From Microbacterium aoyamense (GTDB lineage: Bacteria > Actinomycetota > Actinomycetes > Actinomycetales > Microbacteriaceae): 64,000 nucleotides of DNA. The translations under genes were made by a program, and so were the position numbers. Below the pieces are notes generated by a model. It made no database searches, was not told where the DNA came from, and saw nothing but the letters and a program-made list of their open reading frames with translations. The DNA lies in NCBI RefSeq assembly GCF_023155855.1, contig NZ_JAKNUT010000001.1:620001-684000 (forward strand). The letters run 5' to 3'. This document shows positions 17,583 through 26,453 of this stretch, piece by piece; the stretch's first letter is position 1, and each line of letters opens with the position of its first letter.

Positions 17583-18248
17583 ATGCCACGGACGTCTGCC
17601 GCTGCCACGCGCGATCGCATGCTCGACGCAGCGGCCGGCGAGATCCTCGCGGTGGGCTACGCGAGCGCGTCGCTGTCGTCGATCGCCGCTCGGCTCGGTG
17701 TGACGAAGGGTGCGCTCGCGTACCACTTCCCCTCGAAGAGCGACATGGCCGATGCTCTCTTCGCCCACGCACTGGGCATGCATGCGCGGCTCGAGGCGTC
17801 GATCAGCGAGGCCGGTCTGCGGGGGGTGCGCGCGCTCGTCGCGAACGGCTCGGCGACGGGGCTCTACACGCAGACCGACCTTCGCTTCGCGGCCGCGACG
17901 TCGATGCTCCTCACGCCGGGGACGGGCGGGCTCACGCTGCCTCCTCTGCTGTCCGACCTCGCCGATCTCTATGCGGGCTACCTTCGCGAGGCGATCGAGG
18001 ACGGGGAGGTGCCCGCCGATCTCGACCCCGTCGATGCGGGCGAGTTCATGCTCACGGGGGGACTCGGTCAGATCTCGTTCCTCACCCGTCATCCCGAGCG
18101 TCAGGGCTCGCGCGACATGCGCTTCACGCGGTGGCAGCTTCGGGCGATCGGCGTCGCAGACGTCGACCGCCTGATCGACGGCGCCCTCGCCGCCGGGATC
18201 ATCGTGCCCGCCCGATTCGACCAGCCGGGCTTCACCGCGACGGACTAG
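17583..18248 (+). CDS. TetR-family transcriptional regulator
   Basis: 221 residues from the ATG at 17583, with AAGGGGA upstream. The N-terminal helix-turn-helix reads SLSSIAARLGVTKGALAYHFPSKSDM at about residues 30-55, typical of TetR proteins. The rest is an all-helical ligand-binding and dimer domain. It lies 20 bp after the GMC gene and probably belongs to that operon. The palindrome TAGACGATCGTCTA at 18732-18745, about 480 bp downstream, has the look of a TetR operator and could be its target. Its stop codon overlaps the stop of the convergent AraC-type gene (CTAG). The ligand is unknown. Confidence 0.92.
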   Translation: MPRTSAAATRDRMLDAAAGEILAVGYASASLSSIAARLGVTKGALAYHFPSKSDMADALFAHALGMHARLEASISEAGLRGVRALVANGSATGLYTQTDLRFAAATSMLLTPGTGGLTLPPLLSDLADLYAGYLREAIEDGEVPADLDPVDAGEFMLTGGLGQISFLTRHPERQGSRDMRFTRWQLRAIGVADVDRLIDGALAAGIIVPARFDQPGFTATD

Positions 18249-18688
18249 ATGGTCTGCTGTCGCGCGCGCAGGATCGCATCCCGACGCTGCTGCGGAGTCA
18301 CACCGTACTGACGGCGGAAATGCGCGCGCATCACGCCCGCGGTCGAGAACCCCGACCGACCGGCGACCTCGGCGAGCGAGAGATCCGGACGTCCCACGAG
18401 GAGGTCCTCGGCCGAGGCGAGCCGTCTGCGAGCGATCAGGTTGGCGATCCCGCCCGAGTCGGGGAAGGCCCGGTAGAGCTGACGCCGGCTGATGTACAGC
18501 TCACGTGCGATGTGGTCGACGCCGAAGGTCGGGGTGCGGTGCCGTTCCTCGATGTGCTGCAGCGCAGCGCATCGCAACTCGGCCAGGGACTCTCCGAAAT
18601 CGCCGTCGTCGATCGCCCATGCCGTGTAGTGGGACTCCCACGCGGTGGCATCGGAGACATCGGCTGTCTTGTTCTGCATACTCTGCAC
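18245..18688 (-). CDS. AraC-type DNA-binding domain protein (no ligand domain)
   Basis: 147 residues. From about residue 45 to the end it is a complete two-HTH AraC domain: GVDHIARELYISRRQLYRAF, then LSLAEVAGRSGFSTAGVMRAHFRRQYGVTPQQRR. Full-length AraC regulators are usually near 300 residues with an N-terminal sensor. Here only about 40 residues precede the domain and no sensor is encoded upstream, so it may respond to its own level or to a partner. GTG at 18688 is chosen because GGGGGG lies nine bases upstream; ATG at 18679 is possible. It converges on the TetR gene with overlapping stop codons. Confidence 0.85.
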   Translation of the reverse strand: MQSMQNKTADVSDATAWESHYTAWAIDDGDFGESLAELRCAALQHIEERHRTPTFGVDHIARELYISRRQLYRAFPDSGGIANLIARRRLASAEDLLVGRPDLSLAEVAGRSGFSTAGVMRAHFRRQYGVTPQQRRDAILRARQQTI

Positions 18689-18723
18689 GTGCCGCGACCC
18701 CCCGGTCCGGCACTGACCCCCCT

Positions 18724-18762
18724 TGCATACCTAGACGATCGTCTATATACTCGCAAAGTATA
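18724..18762. promoter_or_regulatory. Promoter-like region containing a 14-bp palindromic operator
   Basis: On the plus strand TTGCAT (18724-18729 or one base earlier) and TATACT (18746-18751) are separated by about 17 bp, and the perfect palindrome TAGACGATCGTCTA (18732-18745) fills the spacer. On the minus strand TTGCGA and TAGGTA, also 17 bp apart, bracket the same palindrome and would serve the AraC-type gene. The palindrome looks like a TetR-family operator. No plus-strand gene lies downstream, so the forward promoter would give an antisense transcript. Confidence 0.5.
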
Positions 18763-18794
18763 CCAGGACGGCGCTGCGCGCCCCGGGTAGCATG

Positions 18795-19772
18795 TCAGTC
18801 GACGTCGGCGAAGCGGTCGGTCGCGAGCCTGAGCGCGGCAGCGATTCCCGGCTCGGTCGCCGAGTGCGATGCGTCCGGCACGACGACGAGTTCCGCTTCC
18901 GGCCACGCGCGGTGCAGGTCCCACGCCGTCATGATCGGCGTGCACACGTCGTAGCGCCCCTGCACGATGACGGCCGGGATCTCGCGGAGCTTCGTGGCGT
19001 CCTCGATGAGCTGGCCCTCGCGGAACCACCCGCCGTGCAGGAAGTAGTGGTTCTCGATGCGTGCGAACGCGGTCGCCGCCGCCGGTTCGGTCATGTCGGC
19101 GACGAGCTGCGGATCGGGGCGCAGCGTCAGGGTGGATGCCTCCCACTTCGACCAGGCGACGCCCGCGGGCAGGTGCACGGCCGGGTCGGGGTCGGTGAGC
19201 CGCCGGTGGTACGCCTCGATGAGCCGCGAACGCTCGAGCACGGGGATCGGAGCGATGAACTCCTCCCACAGGTCGGGGAAGATCGCCGACGCCCCACCCT
19301 CGTAGAACCACTCGAGTTCGTGTCGGCGCAGCGTGAAGATGCCGCGCAGCACGAGCTCGGTCACCGCTTCGGGGTGCGCCTGGGCGTAGGCGAGCGCGAG
19401 GGCACTGCCCCAGGAGCCGCCGAACACCTGCCAGCGATCGATCCCCAGGTTGCGCCGCAGCAGCTCCATGTCCGCCACGAGGTGCCAGGTGGTGTTGAAG
19501 CGCAGATCCGCATGCGGATCGCTCGCGTGCGGCGTCGACTTGCCGCACCCGCGCTGATCGAACAGCACGATGCGATACCGCTCGGGATCGAAGAACCGGC
19601 GCTGCCACGGCGAGGTCCCCGCGCCCGGGCCGCCGTGCAGGAACACGACCGGCTTGCCCTGGGGGTTGCCGGACTGCTCCCAGTGGACGCGGTTGCCGTC
19701 GCCCACGATGAGCTCGCCCGACTCGTACGGCTCGAGGGGCGGATAGAGGATGCCGTCGAGTGCGTCGCTCAC
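18795..19772 (-). CDS. pip: Proline iminopeptidase (alpha/beta hydrolase, S33)
   Basis: 325 residues from the GTG at 19772, which overlaps the stop of the upstream metalloprotease gene (GTGA). S33 proline iminopeptidase features: the oxyanion-hole segment VVFLHGGPGAGTSP, LFDQRGCGKSTPH, and the nucleophile elbow GGSWGSALALAYA with Ser near residue 118. VIVQGRYDVCTP contains the Asp and PDASHSATEP the catalytic His. It removes N-terminal proline from peptides in the cytosol. Length and motif order match classical Pip closely. Translational coupling to a secreted or membrane-anchored zinc protease is unusual but may simply be a compact operon. Confidence 0.93.
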   Translation of the reverse strand: MSDALDGILYPPLEPYESGELIVGDGNRVHWEQSGNPQGKPVVFLHGGPGAGTSPWQRRFFDPERYRIVLFDQRGCGKSTPHASDPHADLRFNTTWHLVADMELLRRNLGIDRWQVFGGSWGSALALAYAQAHPEAVTELVLRGIFTLRRHELEWFYEGGASAIFPDLWEEFIAPIPVLERSRLIEAYHRRLTDPDPAVHLPAGVAWSKWEASTLTLRPDPQLVADMTEPAAATAFARIENHYFLHGGWFREGQLIEDATKLREIPAVIVQGRYDVCTPIMTAWDLHRAWPEAELVVVPDASHSATEPGIAAALRLATDRFADVD

Positions 19773-20644
19773 AGGCTGCCCCCCGAGGGCTCGAACGTGT
19801 CGCACGCCTGGTAGCCCCTCTCGTACCCGGTGAGGAACCAGCGCTGACGCTGTTCGCTGGATCCGTGGGTCCAGGTCTCGGGGTTGACGCCCTGCCCGGC
19901 CGCCTGCTGGATGTGGTCGTCACCGACGGTCTGCGCGGCATCCAGCGCGTCACGGATCTCGATCTCGGTCGGCGCCTGCAGGAACGGCACGCCGTTCTCG
20001 TCGACCTGTTGGGTCATCGACCCGACCCAAGCGCCCGCGAAGCAGTCGGCCTGCAGCTCGGTGCGCACACCGTTGCTGTCGGGACCCGTGCCGTTGTTCG
20101 GATAGCGCTGCATGATCCCCGCGATGTTCTGGATGTGGTGCCCGTACTCGTGCGCGAGCACGTAGATCTGCGCGAGCGGACCGGCCGACGCGCCGAACTG
20201 CTGACGCAGCAGACCGAAGAACGTCGGGTCGACGTAGACCGTCTCTTCGGGCGGGCAGTAGAACGGCCCGGTCTGATTCGAGGCCGTTCCGCACTGGGTC
20301 TGGGTGGAACCATCGACGATGACGAGTTCGGGCGCCCGATAGTCCTGCACGTTGCCGGCCCAGTACTGATCGATGGCGAGGGATGCCGCGGCCAGCCGGC
20401 AGTCGTCCCGTTCATTCGCGTCGGCACCCGTCTCGCAGTTCGTGATCTCGCTGCTCTCCCCCGCTCCTCCGGTCTGCGGGATGCCTCCGCCGAGGAGTCC
20501 CGAGAGGTCTCCGCCGGTGAACAGGCTGAAGAGCAGGATGACGAGTCCACCGAGCCCGGCGATGCCGCCGCCGGCGATCGCGACGCCGGGACCACGGCGA
20601 GTCGCCTTGTTGCCTCCGACGCGGGCGTTGTCGTTGAAGGTCAT
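19769..20644 (-). CDS. Neutral zinc metallopeptidase, YpfJ family
   Basis: 291 residues. One membrane helix lies near residues 22-44 (VAIAGGGIAGLGGLVILLF) after a short basic N-terminus, so the catalytic part should face outside. The zinc site is AHEYGHHIQN near residue 165, with a downstream ELQADCFAGAW that supplies the third ligand. Several Cys pairs (NCETGADANERDDC, QCGT, YCPPEE) could form disulfides. This is the pattern of the YpfJ/neutral zinc metallopeptidase family (PF04228), whose substrates are mostly unknown. Upstream TACCGT five bases from the ATG could be the -10 of a leaderless transcript. The gene is divergent from mdh across 63 bp. Confidence 0.9.
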   Translation of the reverse strand: MTFNDNARVGGNKATRRGPGVAIAGGGIAGLGGLVILLFSLFTGGDLSGLLGGGIPQTGGAGESSEITNCETGADANERDDCRLAAASLAIDQYWAGNVQDYRAPELVIVDGSTQTQCGTASNQTGPFYCPPEETVYVDPTFFGLLRQQFGASAGPLAQIYVLAHEYGHHIQNIAGIMQRYPNNGTGPDSNGVRTELQADCFAGAWVGSMTQQVDENGVPFLQAPTEIEIRDALDAAQTVGDDHIQQAAGQGVNPETWTHGSSEQRQRWFLTGYERGYQACDTFEPSGGSL

Positions 20645-20695
20645 GCCTCACGGTACCGCGCGGCCGCCGCGCCCGCCGGGATATCGGCCGCTCGC

Positions 20696-20708
20696 TAGGC
20701 TCTCGGCA
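20696..20708 (+). promoter_or_regulatory. -10 element of mdh, probable leaderless start
   Basis: TAGGCT at 20696-20701 is followed by six bases and the ATG at 20708. The 63-bp divergent region 20645-20707 holds no Shine-Dalgarno sequence for mdh. Confidence 0.5.
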
Positions 20709-21724
20709 TGGAGCGATCTTCGACCATCACGATCACCGGCGCCGGTGGACAGATCGGCTACGCGTTGCTCTTCCGCATCGCGGCGGGCGACATGCTCGGC
20801 CCCGATCGGCCCGTGCGTCTGCGGCTGCTCGAGATCCCGCAGGGCGTGCGGGCTGCCGAGGGCGCCGCGCTCGAGCTGCAGGACTGCGCGTTCCCGCTGC
20901 TCGAGAGCGTCGACGTGACCGTGAGCGCCGAGGATGCCTTCGACGGTGCCGAGATCGGGATGCTGGTGGGCGCCCGCCCCCGCGGCCCGGGCATGGAGCG
21001 CGCCGACCTGCTCGCCGCCAACGCCGGGATCTTCGGGCCGCAGGGGGCGGCGATCGCGAAGGGTGCGGCATCCGGATTCCGTGCCGTCGTCGTCGGCAAT
21101 CCGGCCAACACCAACGCGCTCATCGCCGCGAACGCCGCCGAGGGCATGCCCGAAGGTCGCTTCACGGCGCTGACGCGCCTGGACCACAACAGGGCGGTCG
21201 GTCAGCTCGCCGAGGCCCTCGAGATCGGTGCGGGCGCGATCGCCGACGTCATCATCTGGGGCAACCATTCGGCGACGCAGTTCCCCGACATCGCGCACGC
21301 GCAGCTGGCCGACGGTCGCACCGTCTTCGACGCACTCGCGGATCGAATGGGTGGCCCCATCGCGGCGCTCGCGTGGCTCGACGACGTGTTCATCCCGCGG
21401 GTCGCAGGGCGCGGAGCCGAGATCATCGAGGTCCGCGGCTCGTCATCGGTCGCGTCGGCCGCGAACGCTGCGATCGAGCACGTCCGCGATGAGCAGCGGG
21501 GTTCGCGGCGCGGCTGGACATCGGCCGCCGTCGTCTCACGAGGCGAGTACGGCGTGCCCGAAGGCCTCGTCTGCTCGTTCCCCGTGATCTCCCGAGGCGA
21601 CGGCGAGGGCTACCGCGTCGTGGAAGGTCTCGACTTCGACCCGCGCGGACGCGCCCTGTTCGAGGCGTCCGTCGCCGAACTCGTCGCCGAGCGCGATGCC
21701 GTGCGCGCACTCGGAGTGCTGTGA
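20708..21724 (+). CDS. mdh: Malate dehydrogenase
   Basis: 338 residues. The NAD-binding loop [19 protein letters not shown] at residues 10-28 is the form found in the cytoplasmic-type malate dehydrogenases of actinobacteria. Substrate-binding Arg residues lie in [15 protein letters not shown] and [11 protein letters not shown], and the catalytic His in [13 protein letters not shown] near residue 188. It interconverts malate and oxaloacetate with NAD+ in the TCA cycle. The dicarboxylate-specific Arg in the first of these loops supports malate over lactate. The next gene starts within its stop codon (GTGTGA), so the antiporter is co-transcribed. Confidence 0.96.
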   Translation: MERSSTITITGAGGQIGYALLFRIAAGDMLGPDRPVRLRLLEIPQGVRAAEGAALELQDCAFPLLESVDVTVSAEDAFDGAEIGMLVGARPRGPGMERADLLAANAGIFGPQGAAIAKGAASGFRAVVVGNPANTNALIAANAAEGMPEGRFTALTRLDHNRAVGQLAEALEIGAGAIADVIIWGNHSATQFPDIAHAQLADGRTVFDALADRMGGPIAALAWLDDVFIPRVAGRGAEIIEVRGSSSVASAANAAIEHVRDEQRGSRRGWTSAAVVSRGEYGVPEGLVCSFPVISRGDGEGYRVVEGLDFDPRGRALFEASVAELVAERDAVRALGVL

Positions 21725-23469
21725 GCGAGGTCCTCGACCCGCTCGTCCTGATCATCATCGGGGTGGTCGTCATCGCCATCGCGACCGCCATCGGGCCGAA
21801 GCTGAACATCGCGGGGCCGCTCATCCTGGTGCTGCTCGGACTCGGCGTGAGCGTGTTGCCCTTCGTCAACGTGCCCGAGATCGATCCCGACATCATCCTC
21901 GTCGGCGTGCTGCCGCCTTTGCTCTACTCGGCCGCGGTGTCGCTTCCGGCGATCGAGTTCCGCCGCGACTTCGGCCCGATCGCAGGGCTTTCGGTGCTGC
22001 TCGTGCTGTTGAGCTCCCTGGCGCTCGGGTTCTTCTTCTCGGCCGTGATCGGCATCCCGTTCCTCCTGGCCCTCGCGCTCGGCGCGATCCTCAGTCCGAC
22101 CGACGCGGTCGCGACGTCGATCGTCAAACGCCTGGGCATCTCGAGGCGTGTCGTGACGCTGCTCGAGGGCGAGAGCCTGCTCAACGACGCGACCGCACTG
22201 GTGATCCTGCGCGTCTCGATCGCGGCCCTCGCGATCGGATCGATCTCGCCCGGACAGTTCGTCGGCTCCTTCCTGTGGGGCGTCTTCATCGCGAGCCTGG
22301 TCGGAGCCGTCATCGGCTATCTCAACCTCCGTCTTCGAGCGCTCATCCGCCACTCCGCGGCGAACACCGCGATCGGCTTCGTCGTGCCCTTCGCCGCCTA
22401 CCTTCCGACCGAGCACCTCGGAGGATCCGGCCTCGTCGCGGCGGTCGTGGCCGGCATCGTCACGGGCCAGGGGTCCGTGCGGTGGTTCACCCCCGAGCAG
22501 CGACTGTCCGACGAGCTCAACTGGCGCACCGTAGAGCTCGTTCTCGAGGGCGCCGTCTTCCTCGTCATGGGGCTCGAGCTGAAGGCGATCCTCGACCAGA
22601 ACCTCAATCGAGACGGTGGAGCGGGCTTCGGCGTCGTCCTCGCGATCGCGGCGCTGGGCATCATCCTCGTCGTGCGGGCGGCATGGGTCTCGGTGCTGGT
22701 CTGGATCCAGAGCAGACGCGCGCGCGGCAGGCAGCGCGAGCGGCTCGAGCGATTCGGAGACCGCCTGGACCAGCTCGCAGAGGCCCCGCCGACCACCCGT
22801 GACGGCCGTGGAATGGGAGGTGACCCCGCGCAGCAGGAGCGTCGCATCGGGTCGGCGCGCAAGCGACTGTCGCGCGCACTCGCCGATCTCGACTACTACC
22901 AGGGCCAGCCCTTGGGATGGAAGCACGGCACGATCATCGTGTGGGCCGGCATGCGCGGAGTCGTGACCCTCGCCGCGGCGCAGACCCTTCCGCGCGGTGA
23001 CGAGACCCCTGAGCGCGCGCTCCTCATCTTCATCGCGTTCCTCGTCGCTGTCGGAAGCCTCATCATCCAGGGCTTCACGTTGCCGTGGCTGGTTCGGATG
23101 CTGCGACTCGACGCGGGCGACGAAGAGGGCATCGACCGCGAGGATCAGCAGCGCATCGATGACGAGCTCCGCGCGGCAGCCGGTGCGGCGCTGTCAGCTC
23201 CCGGACTCGCGCGTCGCGACGGAACACCCTTCCCCGACGGCTTCGCGGCGAGAGTCGGCGCGCGCTTCACCGAGCCGCCTGACGACGAGACCACGGCGCT
23301 CGCCCGCGACATGCTGGAGCTGCGACTCGCGATGATCGAGGCGATGCGCGCCCGCCTGCTCGAGCTGTCGTCGGGTGGTGTGCACTCGACGACGGCGCTG
23401 CGCCACGCCCTGGCCGAGCTCGACGCGGATGAGATCAGCCTTCAGCTGCGTCTCGACGACGACGACTGA
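21721..23469 (+). CDS. Na+/H+ antiporter, CPA1 family
   Basis: 582 residues, GTG start at 21721 overlapping the mdh stop. About twelve hydrophobic helices. CPA1 signatures are [16 protein letters not shown] and [16 protein letters not shown], which carry the Asp residues that bind and carry the cation. A highly charged insert of about 75 residues (330-400) interrupts the membrane domain before [16 protein letters not shown]. The C-terminal 110 residues are a soluble, acidic and helical tail that may regulate activity. It exchanges Na+ or K+ for protons across the plasma membrane for pH and salt homeostasis. The coupling to mdh has no obvious functional logic. Confidence 0.92.
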   Translation: MSEVLDPLVLIIIGVVVIAIATAIGPKLNIAGPLILVLLGLGVSVLPFVNVPEIDPDIILVGVLPPLLYSAAVSLPAIEFRRDFGPIAGLSVLLVLLSSLALGFFFSAVIGIPFLLALALGAILSPTDAVATSIVKRLGISRRVVTLLEGESLLNDATALVILRVSIAALAIGSISPGQFVGSFLWGVFIASLVGAVIGYLNLRLRALIRHSAANTAIGFVVPFAAYLPTEHLGGSGLVAAVVAGIVTGQGSVRWFTPEQRLSDELNWRTVELVLEGAVFLVMGLELKAILDQNLNRDGGAGFGVVLAIAALGIILVVRAAWVSVLVWIQSRRARGRQRERLERFGDRLDQLAEAPPTTRDGRGMGGDPAQQERRIGSARKRLSRALADLDYYQGQPLGWKHGTIIVWAGMRGVVTLAAAQTLPRGDETPERALLIFIAFLVAVGSLIIQGFTLPWLVRMLRLDAGDEEGIDREDQQRIDDELRAAAGAALSAPGLARRDGTPFPDGFAARVGARFTEPPDDETTALARDMLELRLAMIEAMRARLLELSSGGVHSTTALRHALAELDADEISLQLRLDDDD

Positions 23470-23530
23470 CCTCGGCGGTATCGCGATGTCGCCGCGACGG
23501 GTCAGAATAGACGCGACGAAGGGTGCGGTC

Positions 23531-24013
23531 ATGAGCGAGTCGACGAGCACGGATGCCGCGGTCATGCGCGCCCACGACGGCTCTCCTGGAGCCGACACGA
23601 GCCCGATCCACCTTCCGCATCCGGCGGCCGAATGCCCCAAATGCTTCACCGAGCTGCAAGCCGATCGCGACTGGTGGCTCGCCCGCCCTGCCGGCTCACG
23701 CCTCGTCGGACTCGTGGTCTCGCGCGACGACATGCCGTCCGTCACCGAGCAGCGCAACGACCTCACACGGTTCGGAGTGCCGATCGAGGGGTTCCGGCAT
23801 CCCGCACCCGAGACTCTCGAGTCGTGGGAGGACCGCCTCGTCCGGCTCCTCGGGCGCCTGGGTCGCGGCGACGTCCTCGTGGTCGCGAACGTGCATGCGC
23901 TCGGCCGCGACATCGAGGAGGAGACCCGCACGGTCGCAGAGCTCCACCGTCGCGGGGTCGTCGTGAAGGTCGTCAGCCACGGTGGACGCCACCTGTTCGA
24001 ACCCGGGCGCTGA
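23531..24013 (+). CDS. Small protein with a degenerate serine-resolvase-like domain
   Basis: 160 residues from the ATG at 23531, with AAGGGTG upstream; an in-frame start at 23486 is possible. Residues 65-155 align by eye with the N-terminal domain of serine recombinases: LVGLVVSRDDMPSVTEQRNDL, then GDVLVVANVHALGRDIEEE, then ELHRRGVVVKVV, matching GDvLvVwkLDRLgR and LxxrGvxv. The expected YxRVS start, the D-R of DRLGR and any DNA-binding domain are absent, so recombinase activity is doubtful. An ECPKCF pair near residue 37 hints at half a zinc knuckle. I recognise the fold but not the function. Confidence 0.7.
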   Translation: MSESTSTDAAVMRAHDGSPGADTSPIHLPHPAAECPKCFTELQADRDWWLARPAGSRLVGLVVSRDDMPSVTEQRNDLTRFGVPIEGFRHPAPETLESWEDRLVRLLGRLGRGDVLVVANVHALGRDIEEETRTVAELHRRGVVVKVVSHGGRHLFEPGR

Positions 24014-24037
24014 CAGCAGCGGAACGGGCGTCGGCCG

Positions 24038-26383
24038 CTACGCCCCGACGTAGGCCTTGAGGTGCTGCGCCGTGAGCGTCTTGTTCTCGGCCACGAGGTC
24101 GGCAGGCGTGCCCTCGAACACGACACGGCCGCCGTCGTGGCCCGCCCCGGGGCCGATGTCGATGATCCAGTCCGCGTGGGCCATGACGGCCTGGTGGTGC
24201 TCGATGACGATGACCGAGTTGCCGGCCTCGACGAGGCGGTCCAGCATCCCGAGCATGTTGTCGACATCGGCGAGGTGGAGGCCCGTCGTCGGCTCGTCGA
24301 GCACGTAGATCGCGCCCTTCTTCGCCATCGAGATCGCGAGCTTCAGCCGCTGCCGCTCGCCGCCCGAGAGCGTGTTGAGCGCCTGACCGAGCGTGATGTA
24401 GCCCAGACCGACGTCGATCATGCGCAGGAGCGTCGCGTGCGCGGTGCCCTTCGTGAGGAACTCGGATGCCTCGGCCGCCGACATCGCGAGGACCTCGGCG
24501 ATGTTCTTGCCGTCGAGCAGGTACTCCAGCACTTCGTCGCTGAATCCCGAGCCGCCGCACAGTTCGCAGAGCGTCTCGACGGTCTGGGTGAATCCGAGCG
24601 TCGTGATGATGACACCCAGACCGCGGCACGCGGGGCATGCGCCCTCGGAGTTGGCGCTGAACAGCGCGGGCTTCACGCCGTTGGCCTTGGCGAAGGCCGT
24701 GCGGATCGTGTCGAGAATGCCCGTGTACGTCGCCGGGCTGGAGCGGCGGTTGCCCTTGATGGGCGACTGGTCGACCACCACGACATCGTCGAACCCCGGG
24801 ATGTTGCCGTGGATGAGGGATGACTTGCCCGACCCGGCGACGCCCGTGACCACCGTCAGGATGCCGAGGGGCACATCGACGTCGACGTCCTTGAGGTTGT
24901 GCTGCGTCGCGCCGCGGATCTCGAGCGCGCCCTTCTTGTCGCGCGTCGACGGCTTGAGCTTCGCGCGGTCGTCGAGGTGCCGGCCCGTGATGGTCCCCGA
25001 GGCGCGCAGGCCCGCGACATCCCCCGTGTACTGGATCTCGCCGCCGGCACGCCCGGCTCCGGGGCCGAGGTCGACGATGTGATCGGCGATCTCGATGACC
25101 TCGGGCTTGTGCTCGACGACCAGCACGGTGTTGCCCTTGTCACGCAGGAGCTGCAGCAGCGCGTTCATGCGCTGGATGTCATGGGGGTGCAGGCCCGCCG
25201 TGGGCTCGTCGAACACGTACGAGATGTCGGTGAGGGCCGAGCCGAGGTGGCGGATCATCTTCGTGCGCTGCGACTCACCGCCCGAGAGCGTCCCCGAGGC
25301 GCGGTCGAGCGAGAGGTAACCGAGGCCGATGTTCACGAACGAGTCGATCGTGTGGCGCAGCCCCGCCATAAGCGGACCCACCGACGGGTCGTCGATCGTG
25401 GCGAGCCACGCCGCGAGGTCCGTGATCTGCATCGCCGCGGCATCCGCGATGTTGACGCCCTTGATCTTGGAGGATCGCGCGCCCTCGTTGAGCCGTGAAC
25501 CGCCGCAATCCGGACACGGCATGAACTTGACGGCGCGGTCGACGAAGGCGCGGATGTGGGGCTGCAGCCCATCGCGATCCTTCGTGAGGAAGGACTTCGT
25601 GATCTTCGGCACGAGCCCCTCGTAGGTCATGTTGATGCCCTGGATCTTGACCTTCGTGGGCTCCTTGTAGAGGAAGTCCTGGCGCTGCTGCTCGGTGAAG
25701 TCCTTGATCGGCGTGTCGGCGGGCACGAACCCGGACTCGCTGAACTGGCGCACCATCCACCCGTCGACGTTGTAGCCCGGGATCGTGAGCGCCCCCTCGG
25801 AGATCGACTTGTCCTTGTCGAACAGCTCGTCCAGATCGACATCGCTCACTTCGCCGAGGCCCTCGCACTTCGGGCACATACCGCCCGTGACCTCGAACGA
25901 GCGACGCTCCTTGACCTTCTTGCCACCCTTCTCGAACGTCACCGCTCCAGCGCCCGAGACCGACGGGATGTTGAACGAGAACGCCTGCGGAGACCCGACA
26001 TGCGGCTGACCGAGACGGCTGAAGAGGATGCGCAGCATCGCCGAGGCGTCGGTCGCCGTGCCGACGGTCGAGCGCGAGTTCGCACCCATGCGCTCCTGAT
26101 CGACGATGATCGCGGGGCTCACGTTCTCGAGCGCATCCACTTCGGGGCGGCTGAGCTGCCCCATGAACTGCTGCACGAAGGTCGGGTAGGTCTCGTTGAT
26201 GAGGCGCTGCGACTCGTTCGCGATCGTTCCGAACACGAGGGATGACTTGCCCGAGCCGCTCACTCCCGTGAAGACCGTGAGCCTGCGCTTGGGGATGTCG
26301 ACGTCGACGTTCTTCAGATTGTTCTCGCGTGCTCCGACGACGCGGATGACTTCGTGCGAATCCGCGATGTGCTTCTCGGTCAC
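24038..26383 (-). CDS. Short UvrA-like ABC ATPase (stand-alone, UvrA2/DrrC type)
   Basis: 781 residues against about 950 for housekeeping UvrA. Two ABC ATPase modules: the first has Walker A TGVSGSGKSSLVFG and signature TLSGGESQRTKM, the second Walker A TGVAGSGKSSLIHG and signature TLSGGERQRLKL. Walker B segments are YVFDEPTAGLHPHD and YVLDEPTTGLHLAD. Zinc-type cysteine pairs occur in CPKCEGLG, CPDCGG, CPACRGLG and CELCGG. The start is GTG at 26383 with GAGAGG upstream. Members of this short class lack a linked UvrB and are proposed to act in DNA repair or resistance to DNA-binding drugs. The specific role is not shown here. Confidence 0.9.
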   Translation of the reverse strand: MTEKHIADSHEVIRVVGARENNLKNVDVDIPKRRLTVFTGVSGSGKSSLVFGTIANESQRLINETYPTFVQQFMGQLSRPEVDALENVSPAIIVDQERMGANSRSTVGTATDASAMLRILFSRLGQPHVGSPQAFSFNIPSVSGAGAVTFEKGGKKVKERRSFEVTGGMCPKCEGLGEVSDVDLDELFDKDKSISEGALTIPGYNVDGWMVRQFSESGFVPADTPIKDFTEQQRQDFLYKEPTKVKIQGINMTYEGLVPKITKSFLTKDRDGLQPHIRAFVDRAVKFMPCPDCGGSRLNEGARSSKIKGVNIADAAAMQITDLAAWLATIDDPSVGPLMAGLRHTIDSFVNIGLGYLSLDRASGTLSGGESQRTKMIRHLGSALTDISYVFDEPTAGLHPHDIQRMNALLQLLRDKGNTVLVVEHKPEVIEIADHIVDLGPGAGRAGGEIQYTGDVAGLRASGTITGRHLDDRAKLKPSTRDKKGALEIRGATQHNLKDVDVDVPLGILTVVTGVAGSGKSSLIHGNIPGFDDVVVVDQSPIKGNRRSSPATYTGILDTIRTAFAKANGVKPALFSANSEGACPACRGLGVIITTLGFTQTVETLCELCGGSGFSDEVLEYLLDGKNIAEVLAMSAAEASEFLTKGTAHATLLRMIDVGLGYITLGQALNTLSGGERQRLKLAISMAKKGAIYVLDEPTTGLHLADVDNMLGMLDRLVEAGNSVIVIEHHQAVMAHADWIIDIGPGAGHDGGRVVFEGTPADLVAENKTLTAQHLKAYVGA

Positions 26384-26453
26384 AGGGTGCCTCTCGTTCG
26401 ATGCGACCTCCATTGTGGACCGCAACGCGGACACCGCGCTTCCTCGATCCTGC

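Noticed and set aside
23531..24013. A functional integrase or resolvase marking a mobile element
   Set aside because: Catalytic and DNA-binding parts are missing, no inverted repeats or att-like duplications flank it, and neighbours are housekeeping genes.
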